From Tardiphaga sp. (GTDB lineage Bacteria > Pseudomonadota > Alphaproteobacteria > Rhizobiales > Xanthobacteraceae), in NCBI GenBank assembly GCA_028290765.1, contig JAQGJF010001061.1, positions 1-23,750 of the forward strand: a DNA stretch of 23,750 bases, written 5' to 3'. Below are positions 14,815-22,404 of the stretch, one piece after another. The translations under genes and the position numbers were made by a program. The first letter of the stretch is position 1. The number at the start of each line of letters is the position of its first letter. Below the pieces are notes generated by a model. It was not told where the DNA came from, searched no databases, and worked only from the letters and a program-made list of their open reading frames with translations.

Positions 14815-16029
14815 ATGAGCAAAAGCGCCGCCGAGAAGAAACTGATCGATTCCGTCGCGACCGACAGCCACGCCCACTACGAGCCCTATGGCTGGCACCA
14901 TTGGCCGGTGTATCCGTGGCCGTCCTATCAGTTTCGCCGCGCGCTCGGCGAGACCCAGGAAGGCGGCGGCACCGTCTCGGAAAGTTTCCTGGCCGCCAGC
15001 CGCATGATCCCGGGCGATTACGATAGCTGGCATAAGCAATGGATGGTGGTCGCCGACAACAACATGGCGCGCGGCGAACGCGCCGAGGCCGATGGCCATA
15101 TCCAGACCGCGATGAACTGCTATCTGCGCGCCGCCGACATGTATCGCTCGGCGGAATTCTGGCTCGAGCCGAAGGATCCGCGCCGGCTGCCGACCTTCGA
15201 CAAATGCGAAGCCGCGACGCACAAATTCCTGCGCTGGACCTGCCCGCAGGGCGAGGTGGTGGAGGTGCCCTACGAACCCGGCAAGCCGATGGCGGGCTAT
15301 TTCATCCGCTCACCGCATGCCAAGGGCAAGCAGCCGGTGCTGATCTCATTCGGCGGGCTCGATTCGTTCAAGGACGAATTGTGGTTCATGACCGGCCGCG
15401 GCGCCCTGCAGCGCGGCATGTCGGTGCTGCTGATGGACGGCCCCGGCCAGGGCGCCACCATCCGCCGCCACGGCATCGTGACGCGCTTTGATTACGAAGT
15501 GCCGGTCGGCAAATGCATCGACTGGCTGGAGAAGCGCGACGACGTCGACCTGTCACGTATTGCCGTTTCGGGATCCTCATTCGGCGGTTATCACGCCGCG
15601 CGCGCGGGCTCGATGGAGCCGCGGCTGGCGGCGGCGATCTCGCATGGCGGCGTGCTCGACCTGTATAGCCGCTACAAGGACCGCGCCGAGGATCACGGCC
15701 TCGCCAGCCACATGAAATGGGTGTTTGGGGCCGATACCATGAAGGGCGTCGCCGAGATCACCCAATCGTTCGACCTGCGCGGCGCCTTCGAGCACATGAA
15801 GTGCCCCTATCTGATCCTGCATGGCGGCCACGACGTGCTCGGCGTCGAGGCCGCCCGCGAGGGCTACGCCTACGCCAAGAAGGTCGGCGTCGACGTGACC
15901 TTCATCCTGGTCGAGGCCGGCACCACGGGTGCGGAGCATTGCCAACACGACAACCCGACGCTGGGGCAGGAACTGATGCTGGACTGGCTGGCGGACAAGT
16001 TCGGGATCGACCAGCGGGGGCTGGCTTGA
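14815..16029 (+). CDS. Alpha/beta-hydrolase, 2,6-dihydroxypseudooxynicotine-hydrolase-like family (paralogue 2)
   Basis: This 404-residue protein aligns end to end with the hydrolase at 9503 and is well over half identical by eye, including 'PYGWHHWP', 'FRRALGETQEGGGTVSE', 'FLAASRMIPGD', 'DGPGQG' and 'CPYLI.HGGHDVLGV'. The predicted triad is Ser255 (GSSFGG), Asp340 (HGGHD) and His375 (AEHCQHDN). The helical N-terminal region is retained. AGGAG at 14805-14809 sets the start, and the leader resembles that of paralogue 1 (AGGAGTCCGC versus AGGAGTACGC). It is the last gene of the operon, converging on the LysR gene. Two paralogues kept in one operon suggest two related substrates, two successive steps, or a heteromeric enzyme; none of these is shown by the sequence. 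Confidence 0.88.
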   Translation: MSKSAAEKKLIDSVATDSHAHYEPYGWHHWPVYPWPSYQFRRALGETQEGGGTVSESFLAASRMIPGDYDSWHKQWMVVADNNMARGERAEADGHIQTAMNCYLRAADMYRSAEFWLEPKDPRRLPTFDKCEAATHKFLRWTCPQGEVVEVPYEPGKPMAGYFIRSPHAKGKQPVLISFGGLDSFKDELWFMTGRGALQRGMSVLLMDGPGQGATIRRHGIVTRFDYEVPVGKCIDWLEKRDDVDLSRIAVSGSSFGGYHAARAGSMEPRLAAAISHGGVLDLYSRYKDRAEDHGLASHMKWVFGADTMKGVAEITQSFDLRGAFEHMKCPYLILHGGHDVLGVEAAREGYAYAKKVGVDVTFILVEAGTTGAEHCQHDNPTLGQELMLDWLADKFGIDQRGLA

Positions 16030-16040
16030 GCTAGCTCAAT

Positions 16041-16055
16041 CGCCACGCATTGGCG
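16041..16055. terminator. Weak hairpin between convergent genes
   Basis: CGCCA (16041-16045) and TGGCG (16051-16055) pair around a 5-base loop and are followed by TTAAA. An alternative pairing uses ATTGGC (16049-16054) and GCCAAT (16069-16074). It sits in the 46-base gap between the ends of the second hydrolase and the LysR gene, where a bidirectional terminator is expected. The stems are short. Confidence 0.3.
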
Positions 16056-16075
16056 TTAAACGATCGATGCCAATT

Positions 16076-17017
16076 TCACAGGCTGCGCTGCGGCGGCATG
16101 ATCGGCTCAGCGAAATTTCTGGCGCGGGCCTGCGGCGAGCCCAGAAACCAGCTCTCCTCCCGGGCCAGCGCCGCCACCTCGGGAAGGATCGACAGGTCGG
16201 TGCTAGGCAGATACGCCGCCGAGTAATCGACCTTGAACGGTTTCGGTTCTTCCAGGAGAACCTGCAACGCACCTGTTTCAAGATCGGCCGCGAACAGGTC
16301 TGGCGGCAACAGGCTCACGCCGACGCCGCGCCGGACCAGTGACGCCACGACGCTGAAGCTGTTGCAGCGATGCACGAGGCCGGGGCTGAGCCGTGCTTCC
16401 TCAAACCAGTTGACGATCGAATAATAGACGTTGGCATCCTGCGGCATGTTGATGATCGGCAATGCAGCAAGATCGGCCGGCGTCATCTCGCGGTCCTTCG
16501 GGCTCAATTTCGGATGACCCAGCCACTTCATGGCGCAACTGCCGACCGGCACCAGCACCACGCCCTGCAGCTGAACCGCGCCGGGCAGCAGGGCGATGTC
16601 GATCTGATGACGGGCGAGCTTGTTCACCAGCCGGCTCGAAAGATCCACGTCGATTTCCAGCTGCACCTTGGGATAGCGCTCTTCGATCCGGGTGAGCAGG
16701 TTCTGGAACCAGGTCAGCGCGATACTCTCCACCACGCCCACGCGAATGGTGCCGATCGCCGCGTTGCCGCTGGCCGCCACCCGCATATTGGCGACCTCCG
16801 ACAGAATGCGTTCGGCGTTGCCGAGGCAGATCTGGCCCAGCGGGGTCGGCACCACGTTGCGCCCCTGCCGGCGCAGCACCTTGGCGCCGAGCTCCCGCTC
16901 CAGCTCCTGAATACGCCGCGTGATGGCGGGCTGAGTCAGATTGAGGTGCTGGGCCGCGGCGCCGATGCCGCCGAGCCTCGTTACCCACACCAACGTTTCG
17001 AGATTCCGCGAGTCCAT
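16076..17017 (-). CDS. LysR-family transcriptional regulator
   Basis: This 313-residue regulator has an N-terminal winged helix-turn-helix (about 1-60: 'LETLVWVTRLGGIGAAAQHLNLTQPAITRRIQELERELGAKVLRRQGR') and a linker helix. A LysR substrate-binding domain follows from about 90 ('GTIRVGVVESIALTWFQNLLTRIEERYPKVQLEIDVDLSSRLVNKLARHQIDIALLPG'). It is transcribed away from the solute-binding-protein gene at 17131 across a 113-base AT-rich gap, the usual arrangement for a LysR protein and its target operon. The effector is probably the substrate of that importer or a breakdown product. Start ATG 17015-17017 is the natural beginning of the HTH. Confidence 0.96.
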   Translation of the reverse strand: MDSRNLETLVWVTRLGGIGAAAQHLNLTQPAITRRIQELERELGAKVLRRQGRNVVPTPLGQICLGNAERILSEVANMRVAASGNAAIGTIRVGVVESIALTWFQNLLTRIEERYPKVQLEIDVDLSSRLVNKLARHQIDIALLPGAVQLQGVVLVPVGSCAMKWLGHPKLSPKDREMTPADLAALPIINMPQDANVYYSIVNWFEEARLSPGLVHRCNSFSVVASLVRRGVGVSLLPPDLFAADLETGALQVLLEEPKPFKVDYSAAYLPSTDLSILPEVAALAREESWFLGSPQARARNFAEPIMPPQRSL

Positions 17018-17043
17018 AAATCAATAAAATATCCGCATGAATA

Positions 17044-17060
17044 AAATGTCTACATTTCAT
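17044..17060. promoter_or_regulatory. Candidate LysR binding site in the divergent intergenic region
   Basis: AAATG-TCTA-CATTT (17044-17057) is a perfect 5-bp-arm inverted repeat. The same stretch contains a T-N11-A motif (T17047 to A17059) flanked by ATG and CAT, the classic LysR box layout. The surrounding 17018-17066 is markedly AT-rich against the window. A possible promoter for the 17131 operon follows: TTGTAT (17061-17066), 17 bases, ATAGTC (17084-17089). Both are weak on their own. Confidence 0.4.
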
Positions 17061-17130
17061 TTGTATTGCGCTGCGGCAGCCGAATAGTCTTTCGCACAAG
17101 GCTAATCCGCGAGCTGAGGAGTTCTCATTC

Positions 17131-17991
17131 ATGCGCAAATTTTATACATTGATCGCCTGTTTGGCAGGCATGGGTCTCGCCATGGCGGGCAGCGCCAGGG
17201 CCGATGACACGGGATGCGAGCCGACCAGGATGGCGGCCAAATATCCGAGCCTCGCCGGCAAGACGATCAAGGTCGGCCAGGACGGTGAAAGCGTGCCGTT
17301 CAGCACGCGCGACCCCAAGGATTTCACCAAGCTGATCGGCCTCGACGCCGATCTCGCCCGCGCGGTTTTCGCCTGCGTCGGCGTGCCGATGGATTTCTCC
17401 ATCGGCCAGTGGGCCGGCCTGATCCCGGCCACCATGGCCGGGCAGATCGACATCATGTGGGACACGCTGCTGTACACGCCCGAGCGGGCGAAGAAGATGG
17501 ACTTCGTGGTTTACATGAATGCGGCCACCGGAATGCTGGTGGCCAAGGGCAATCCGAAGAAACTCCATGCGCTGGGCGACATCTGCGGCGTCACCGCGAC
17601 CACGACGCTGGGCACCACCCAGGAAGCCATGCTGCGCGACGCCAACAACAAATGCGTCGCCGCCGGCAAGACCGCGGTGAATATCATCACCTCTCCGGAC
17701 ATGCCGAGCGGCATGCGTCTGGTTCAGAACGGCCGCGCCGACCTGGTGGCGATCAACAAGTTCGTCGGCGACAGTATGGTGGCGTCGAACCCCACCGCCA
17801 TTGAAAGCGCGTTCGACGTTGTCACCGGTGCAAAGATCGCCGTGGGCACGGCCAAGGGCAATACGGACCTGATCGCGGCGATCCGCGACGGCCTCGCCGC
17901 GATCCGCGCCAACGGCACCGAGAAGACGATCTACGAGCGATACAAGGTGGATTACAGCCTGACCACCGAGCCCACCGTCCTCACTGAGTGA
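17131..17991 (+). CDS. Periplasmic solute-binding protein, family 3 (polar amino acid type)
   Basis: This 286-residue protein has a signal peptide (cleavage after Ala-Arg-Ala, about residue 24). The mature part follows the SBP_bac_3 plan: 'TIKVGQDGESVPFSTRDPKDFTKLIGLDADLARAVFACVGVPMDF', 'WAGLIPATMAGQIDIMWDTLLYTPERAKKMDFVVYM', 'VTATTTLGTTQEA', 'MRLVQNGRADLVAINKFVGDSM' and a C-terminal 'AIRDGLAAIRANGTEKTIYERYKV'. Relatives bind amino acids, opines or ectoine-like zwitterions. GAGGAG at 17116-17121 supports the start. The mature protein has four Cys that could form disulfides in the periplasm. The Cys at residue 10 is too close to the N-terminus to be a lipobox. The partner permease-ATPase is encoded two genes downstream. 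Confidence 0.93.
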   Translation: MRKFYTLIACLAGMGLAMAGSARADDTGCEPTRMAAKYPSLAGKTIKVGQDGESVPFSTRDPKDFTKLIGLDADLARAVFACVGVPMDFSIGQWAGLIPATMAGQIDIMWDTLLYTPERAKKMDFVVYMNAATGMLVAKGNPKKLHALGDICGVTATTTLGTTQEAMLRDANNKCVAAGKTAVNIITSPDMPSGMRLVQNGRADLVAINKFVGDSMVASNPTAIESAFDVVTGAKIAVGTAKGNTDLIAAIRDGLAAIRANGTEKTIYERYKVDYSLTTEPTVLTE

Positions 17992-18079
17992 GCGCATCCG
18001 AAGCAGAGCGCCGGAGGATGTCAACAGCCGAGCCGCGGCGGCGCGAAGCGCCGGCGGCGACCCGTTCAGGAGAAGTCAC

Positions 18080-19351
18080 ATGACCACCGGACTGTCCACC
18101 GTGCAGCAGCACGTCGATGCCGCGCGCGTTCTCGAAATCGAACAGGCGCTGCTGCGCATCCCGAGCTCCGCCTTCGAAGAGCACCGGATTGCCGACCATC
18201 TGGCCCAGCGCATGGCGGATATCGGCCTCGATGTGACGATGATGGACGTGGTGCATCCGTTCGATCCGTCGATCACCAGCCGGCAGCCGATGGGAATCCT
18301 GCGTGGCACCGGCAACGGTCCGAGCCTGATGCTCAACGGTCACATGGATCCCGGTGTCGAGATGCCTGGCTGGTCGGTCGACCCTTACGGCGCCAAGTTC
18401 GAGGATGGCTGGGTCTGGGGCATGGGCGCGCATGACGACAAGGGCGGATTGGCCGCCGCCTTCTGCGGCGTCGAGGCGGTGATCCAATCGGGCACCCGCC
18501 TGAAGGGCGACGTGCTGCTGTGCCCGGTGATCGCCCACAAGCTCGGCGGTGCCGGCACCCGCGCGCTGCTCAAGAGCGGCGTGCGCGCCGATCTGTGCAT
18601 CAACATGGAGCATTCCAACAACACCATCGCCACGGCATGCGTGGGCGTCGTCATGGTGCGGATCCGGGTCGAAGCGCCGGAGCTGTTCTTCCGTTACAGC
18701 GCCGAGGCCAAGGCGCAATACTGGAATCCGATCGAACAGCTCTGCGAGGTGATCCGGCGCATCGGCCCGAGCCTCGATCCGATCCCGGCGGGAAGCTGGA
18801 TGACGTTCACGCCGCATCCCGACCTGCCCGGCTTTCCGACCCACACCTTCGACACGCTCCACAAGGAACACTACTACCAGAAGAACCACACCGGCCTGCA
18901 CAGCAAGCAGGCCGAGCTGATGCTGCAGTTCCGCACCGTCCCGGGCCAGACCCTGCAAAGCGTCACCGCCGATCTCACCGCCCTGCTCGAGACGATCAAA
19001 CGCGATCATCCCGCCTTCAACTACAGCTTCGAATTGCCGGCCAAGGGCACCGAAAGCGGCTGGTGCCAGGAACCGATGGAATGCGCCCGCGACCATCGGC
19101 TGGTGACGGCACTGGCGGCGGGTCAGGAGTGCGCTTCCGGTGCGCCGGCCGTGATCGGCGGCTGGGGCCGATTGGGCAATGTCGGCGACGGCAACATCAT
19201 TGCCGCGCTCGGCATTCCGACGGTGCAATACGGTCCCGGCGACATCCGCATCTACCGCGAATGGCCGACCGCCGACGAGCGTGTACTGTTGTCGGACCTG
19301 GTGACGGCCGCGCGGGCGGTGGCCCATGCCACCGTCACCCTGTGCGGCTGA
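18080..19351 (+). CDS. M20-family (ArgE/DapE/ACY1-like) metallohydrolase homologue with altered active site
   Basis: This 423-residue protein has the M20 layout: a catalytic domain, a lid/dimerisation insert (about 195-320) and a C-terminal catalytic segment. Three expected residues are present: His88 in 'LNGHMDPG', Asp119 in 'GMGAHDDKGG' and Glu177 in 'CINMEHSN'. The segment that should read 'xEEigGaGT', supplying the general base and a metal-bridging Glu, reads 'IAHKLGGAGT', so His153-Lys154 replace Glu-Glu. The C-terminal metal His after 'GPG' is also missing ('YGPGDIRIYREWPTADE'). Either the metal chemistry differs from normal M20 enzymes or the protein is not a peptidase or deacylase. 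AGGAGAA upstream supports the start. It lies between the two transport genes of its operon, 88 bases after the solute-binding protein gene. Confidence 0.88.
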   Translation: MTTGLSTVQQHVDAARVLEIEQALLRIPSSAFEEHRIADHLAQRMADIGLDVTMMDVVHPFDPSITSRQPMGILRGTGNGPSLMLNGHMDPGVEMPGWSVDPYGAKFEDGWVWGMGAHDDKGGLAAAFCGVEAVIQSGTRLKGDVLLCPVIAHKLGGAGTRALLKSGVRADLCINMEHSNNTIATACVGVVMVRIRVEAPELFFRYSAEAKAQYWNPIEQLCEVIRRIGPSLDPIPAGSWMTFTPHPDLPGFPTHTFDTLHKEHYYQKNHTGLHSKQAELMLQFRTVPGQTLQSVTADLTALLETIKRDHPAFNYSFELPAKGTESGWCQEPMECARDHRLVTALAAGQECASGAPAVIGGWGRLGNVGDGNIIAALGIPTVQYGPGDIRIYREWPTADERVLLSDLVTAARAVAHATVTLCG

Positions 19352-19387
19352 TCCGTCATGGTGGAGCTGCAATCGGGAGACGAGCCG

Positions 19388-21046
19388 ATGACTGGAATGC
19401 CGGGATCAGGCAAGCCGACGGTCTCGAACGGCGTGATACGCGGCGGCGCAGCGGCGCTAGCGCTGGTCATCGCCGTGGCGCTGGGCTGGCGCTCCGATCT
19501 GATCCCCGAACCGGTGATGGAGATGCTGACCTATGTCGCGTCTTCCTTCCTGCTGGACGGCGCGGTGACGGCGATCGAAATCGCGGCGCTCGCCATGGTG
19601 GGCGGCATCCTCCTCGGGCTGCTTCTGGCACTGATGCGCCTGTCCACCGTCGCGCCGGTACGGAGCCTGGCATGGGGCTACATCTGGTTCATGCGCGGGA
19701 CGCCCATCATCCTGCAACTGGTGTTTCTCTATGACGCGCTGCCAGCGGTCGGCATCCGGCTCGACAGCTTCACCACCGCGGTGGTCGGCTTCATGCTCAA
19801 CGAAGCCGCGTTCTGCGCCGAGATCATCCGCGGTGGCATCCTTTCGGTCGACCGCAAGCAGAGCCTCGCCGCGGCTTCCTTCGGCATGGGGCCGTTCCTG
19901 ACCCTGCGGCGCATCGTCCTGCCGCAGGCGATGCGGGCGATCCTGCCCGGCATGGCCAACCAGACCATCTCGCTGATCAAGGGCACCTCGATCGCCTCGG
20001 TGATCTTCGTCAACGAACTGACCTTCCGCTCCCAGCAGATCGTCGGACAGAATTTCAAGTTCTTCACGGTGTTCGCCGCAGCCGGCATCATCTATCTCAT
20101 CATGACGAGCGCGGTCGCAGTGGCGCAGTTCTATCTCGAGCGCAATTTCAGCGCCGACGCCGAACGCAAGCCGAAACCGGCGATCCCGCCGCGCGGCAAT
20201 GCCGCGGCGGAAGCCGTCGCACCGACATGGATGGATACACTCGGTGCCAGCCAGGCCGACGGCAACGCCACCGAGGCGCCATTCGTGGTCTGCCGCAACG
20301 TGCAGAAATCCTACGGATCGAAGCAGATCCTGTGCGGCCTCGACCTCACCATCAAGCGCGGCGAGGTGGTGGTGCTGATGGGCCCGAGCGGTTCCGGCAA
20401 GAGCACCCTGCTGCGGCTGGTCAACCACCTCGAACAGCTCGACTGGGGCGAGATCACCGTCGACGGCAAGTATGTCGGCTACGCCAAACAGGTCGGCGAC
20501 CGTCTGGTCCCGACCCGCAACCTGGCCCGCGCCCGCGCCGACGCCCGGATTGGCATGGTGTTTCAGCATTTCAACCTGTTCGACCACTTCACCGCGCTGG
20601 AAAACATCATGGAGGCCCCGGTCCGGGTCTACGGCGAAGCCACCGAGAAAGCGCGCGCCCTCGGCATGAGCCTGTTGAACGCGGTGGGACTTTCGGCCCA
20701 TGCCGATCATTTTCCGCACCGGCTCTCCGGCGGCCAGCAGCAGCGCGTGGCGATCGCCCGCGCGCTGGCCATCTCGCCGCGACTGATGCTGTTCGACGAA
20801 CCGACCTCCGCGCTCGACCCCGAACTGGTCGGAGAGGTCTTGGCGGTGATCCGCCGCCTTGCCGAGGCCGGCATGACCATGATCGTCGTCACCCACGAGG
20901 TGCGGTTCGCCCGCGAGGTCGCCGACCGGGTCGTGTTCATCGACGAAGGCCGCGTGATCGAGCAAGGGCCGCCGGAAGACGTGTTGGACCGGCCGAAGCA
21001 CGAGCGGACCCAGCGTTTCCTCAGAATGGTCAACCAGGCGGAATGA
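19388..21046 (+). CDS. Fused amino-acid ABC transporter permease-ATPase
   Basis: This is a single 552-residue frame. Residues about 20-255 are a HisM/GlnP-type permease ('[27 protein letters not shown]', '[19 protein letters not shown]', EAA loop '[25 protein letters not shown]', '[15 protein letters not shown]'). Residues 256-297 are a charged and Ala/Pro-rich linker. Residues about 298-552 are a HisP/GlnQ-type ATPase: Walker [10 protein letters not shown] (332-340), '[19 protein letters not shown]', signature [15 protein letters not shown], '[14 protein letters not shown]', H-loop 'VTHEV'. I chose ATG 19388 because GGGAGA (19375-19380) sits 7 bases upstream; the in-frame ATG 19358 has no such site. 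A homodimer would make a full transporter with the solute-binding protein at 17131. Confidence 0.95.
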   Translation: MTGMPGSGKPTVSNGVIRGGAAALALVIAVALGWRSDLIPEPVMEMLTYVASSFLLDGAVTAIEIAALAMVGGILLGLLLALMRLSTVAPVRSLAWGYIWFMRGTPIILQLVFLYDALPAVGIRLDSFTTAVVGFMLNEAAFCAEIIRGGILSVDRKQSLAAASFGMGPFLTLRRIVLPQAMRAILPGMANQTISLIKGTSIASVIFVNELTFRSQQIVGQNFKFFTVFAAAGIIYLIMTSAVAVAQFYLERNFSADAERKPKPAIPPRGNAAAEAVAPTWMDTLGASQADGNATEAPFVVCRNVQKSYGSKQILCGLDLTIKRGEVVVLMGPSGSGKSTLLRLVNHLEQLDWGEITVDGKYVGYAKQVGDRLVPTRNLARARADARIGMVFQHFNLFDHFTALENIMEAPVRVYGEATEKARALGMSLLNAVGLSAHADHFPHRLSGGQQQRVAIARALAISPRLMLFDEPTSALDPELVGEVLAVIRRLAEAGMTMIVVTHEVRFAREVADRVVFIDEGRVIEQGPPEDVLDRPKHERTQRFLRMVNQAE

Positions 21047-21119
21047 ACGCCACGCCCGGCGCGGTCGGGCCAAGTGCTGAAGAAGTCCCGATGCCGGAAC
21101 ACCACGATGGAGTTGAACG

Positions 21120-22253
21120 ATGAAAGATTCAGTCAAGGATTTCGTGCAGCTTGAGCGCCTCGCGCAACAGATGGACGCGCTGGGCCTGGACGCGATTGTC
21201 GCGCGTGCCGGCATCAACTTCACCTACCTCGCGGGCTTCGCCTATCCCGGCACGCTCGCCCGCCATCTCGACCTCGCGGACTCGCCGCGCGGCGTCTATC
21301 TGGTATGGCCACGCACCGGCGAGCCGCGCATCATCACCAACGCCATCGCCGAAGGACTGGCCCGGCGCGATTCCTTCGTCGAGCAGTTCGAGGTCTATGA
21401 GGGCTATACGGAGCCGCCGATCGAACGGCTCGCCAAGGTGATCGCCGCCATGGGACTGGCCGGTTCGAAGATCGGCTTCGAGACCAATTTCATCAGCGCG
21501 GCCGATTGGGAGACCCTGCGCCTTCGCCTGCCGCAGATGCGCACCGCCGATTCCACGGCACTCATGGATGTGGTCCGCGCCGTCAAGACGCCCGCGGAAC
21601 TGGCGCGTCTCAAGCACGGCGCCGACATGCTGGACGATGCTTTCCTGGCCTGCTTTCCGATGGTGCGGCCCGGAATGCGGGAGCGGGATCTGCATGCGGC
21701 ACTGGTGGGCTATTGTCTGGCGCACGGGTCCGAATTCACCCACGGCATTCTCAACTCCAGCCGCAACACCATCCAATATGCCGGCGAAAGCGACTTCGCC
21801 TTCGCCGCGGGCGACGCCATCCGCACCGACTACGTCGCCTACATCAAGGGGTATCCCGGGCACCAGTCGCGCTGCGCGGTGGTCGGCCGTCCGAGCGACG
21901 AGCAGAACCGCCAATACGTCGTGATCCGCGACATCTATCGCGCCGCCAATGACCAGCTTGTGCCGGGCCGCACCGCCGGCGAGATCTATCAATTCGTGGT
22001 GGAGCGCTTTGCCGCGGCCGGGATGGCCTACAAGTCGATGCTGGCGGGACACAGCGTCGGCGCCTGGTGGCATCAGCAGGAGCCGGTGATCGCGCGGGAC
22101 AACCCGCGGCGCCTGGAGGAAGGCATGGTGATCGCCATGGAGCCCCATGTGAACCACTGGCATATCCAGGATATGTTCGTGATCCGCGCCAATGGACCGG
22201 AACTGATTTCAGATAAATTCCCGACCGACCGGATCTTCGCCTGCGGCGGGTGA
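21120..22253 (+). CDS. M24-family (creatinase/prolidase pita-bread fold) protein with substituted metal ligands
   Basis: This 377-residue protein has a creatinase-type N-terminal domain (about 10-145, 'MDALGLDAIVARAGINFTYLAGFAYPG') and a pita-bread domain (about 155-370). Of the five M24 metal ligands, three can be matched: Asp237 in 'AIRTDYVAY', His311 in 'LAGHSVGAWWHQQEP', and Glu341 in 'EGMVIAMEPHV'. The second Asp, expected 11 residues after the first, is His248 ('YPGHQSR'), and the final Glu is Gln350 ('HIQDMFVI'). That is not a normal binuclear metallopeptidase site. Non-metallo relatives such as creatinase and ectoine hydrolase (DoeA/EutD) use the same fold for C-N hydrolysis of small zwitterions, which would suit a polar-amino-acid-type importer. 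GGAG at 21109-21112 sets the start. Confidence 0.88.
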   Translation: MKDSVKDFVQLERLAQQMDALGLDAIVARAGINFTYLAGFAYPGTLARHLDLADSPRGVYLVWPRTGEPRIITNAIAEGLARRDSFVEQFEVYEGYTEPPIERLAKVIAAMGLAGSKIGFETNFISAADWETLRLRLPQMRTADSTALMDVVRAVKTPAELARLKHGADMLDDAFLACFPMVRPGMRERDLHAALVGYCLAHGSEFTHGILNSSRNTIQYAGESDFAFAAGDAIRTDYVAYIKGYPGHQSRCAVVGRPSDEQNRQYVVIRDIYRAANDQLVPGRTAGEIYQFVVERFAAAGMAYKSMLAGHSVGAWWHQQEPVIARDNPRRLEEGMVIAMEPHVNHWHIQDMFVIRANGPELISDKFPTDRIFACGG

Positions 22254-22314
22254 CGGCGTGCTCGCGCGGAACGCAGCGAGAGCCGGTTCGATGGAGCCGT
22301 CAGCGACGACGCGA

Positions 22315-22347
22315 AAAAACTCCGGGCCCCAGGCGCCCGGAGTTTTT
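22315..22347. terminator. Strong bidirectional intrinsic terminator
   Basis: AAAAACTCCGGGC (22315-22327) pairs perfectly over 13 bp with GCCCGGAGTTTTT (22335-22347) around a 7-base loop. The stem is GC-rich in its core, with an A tract on one side and a T tract on the other, so it can terminate on both strands. It lies between the convergent M24 gene (ends 22253) and the small secreted protein gene (ends 22405 on the minus strand). Confidence 0.92.
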
Positions 22348-22404
22348 ATTTTTGGACAAGGCGCTCGCCGAAGCAGTTGCGCCCTGGCTCGATCTCGCTT
22401 CGGG

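Noticed and set aside
18500..18600. Suspicion that the His-Lys change in the M20-like protein is a local frameshift
   Set aside because: The frame is continuous, and family residues on both sides ('GDVLLCPV' and 'LGGAGTRALLKSG') are in register, so it is a substitution and not a shift.
20150..20275. Suspicion that the permease-ATPase fusion is a sequencing frameshift
   Set aside because: Both domains lie in one frame across a plausible linker with normal codon use, and neither domain is truncated. No separate start with a ribosome binding site precedes the ATPase.
19457..21223. 588-codon minus-strand frame opposite the fused permease-ATPase
   Set aside because: It is an antisense shadow. 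The plus-strand frame has all ABC motifs; this one has none.
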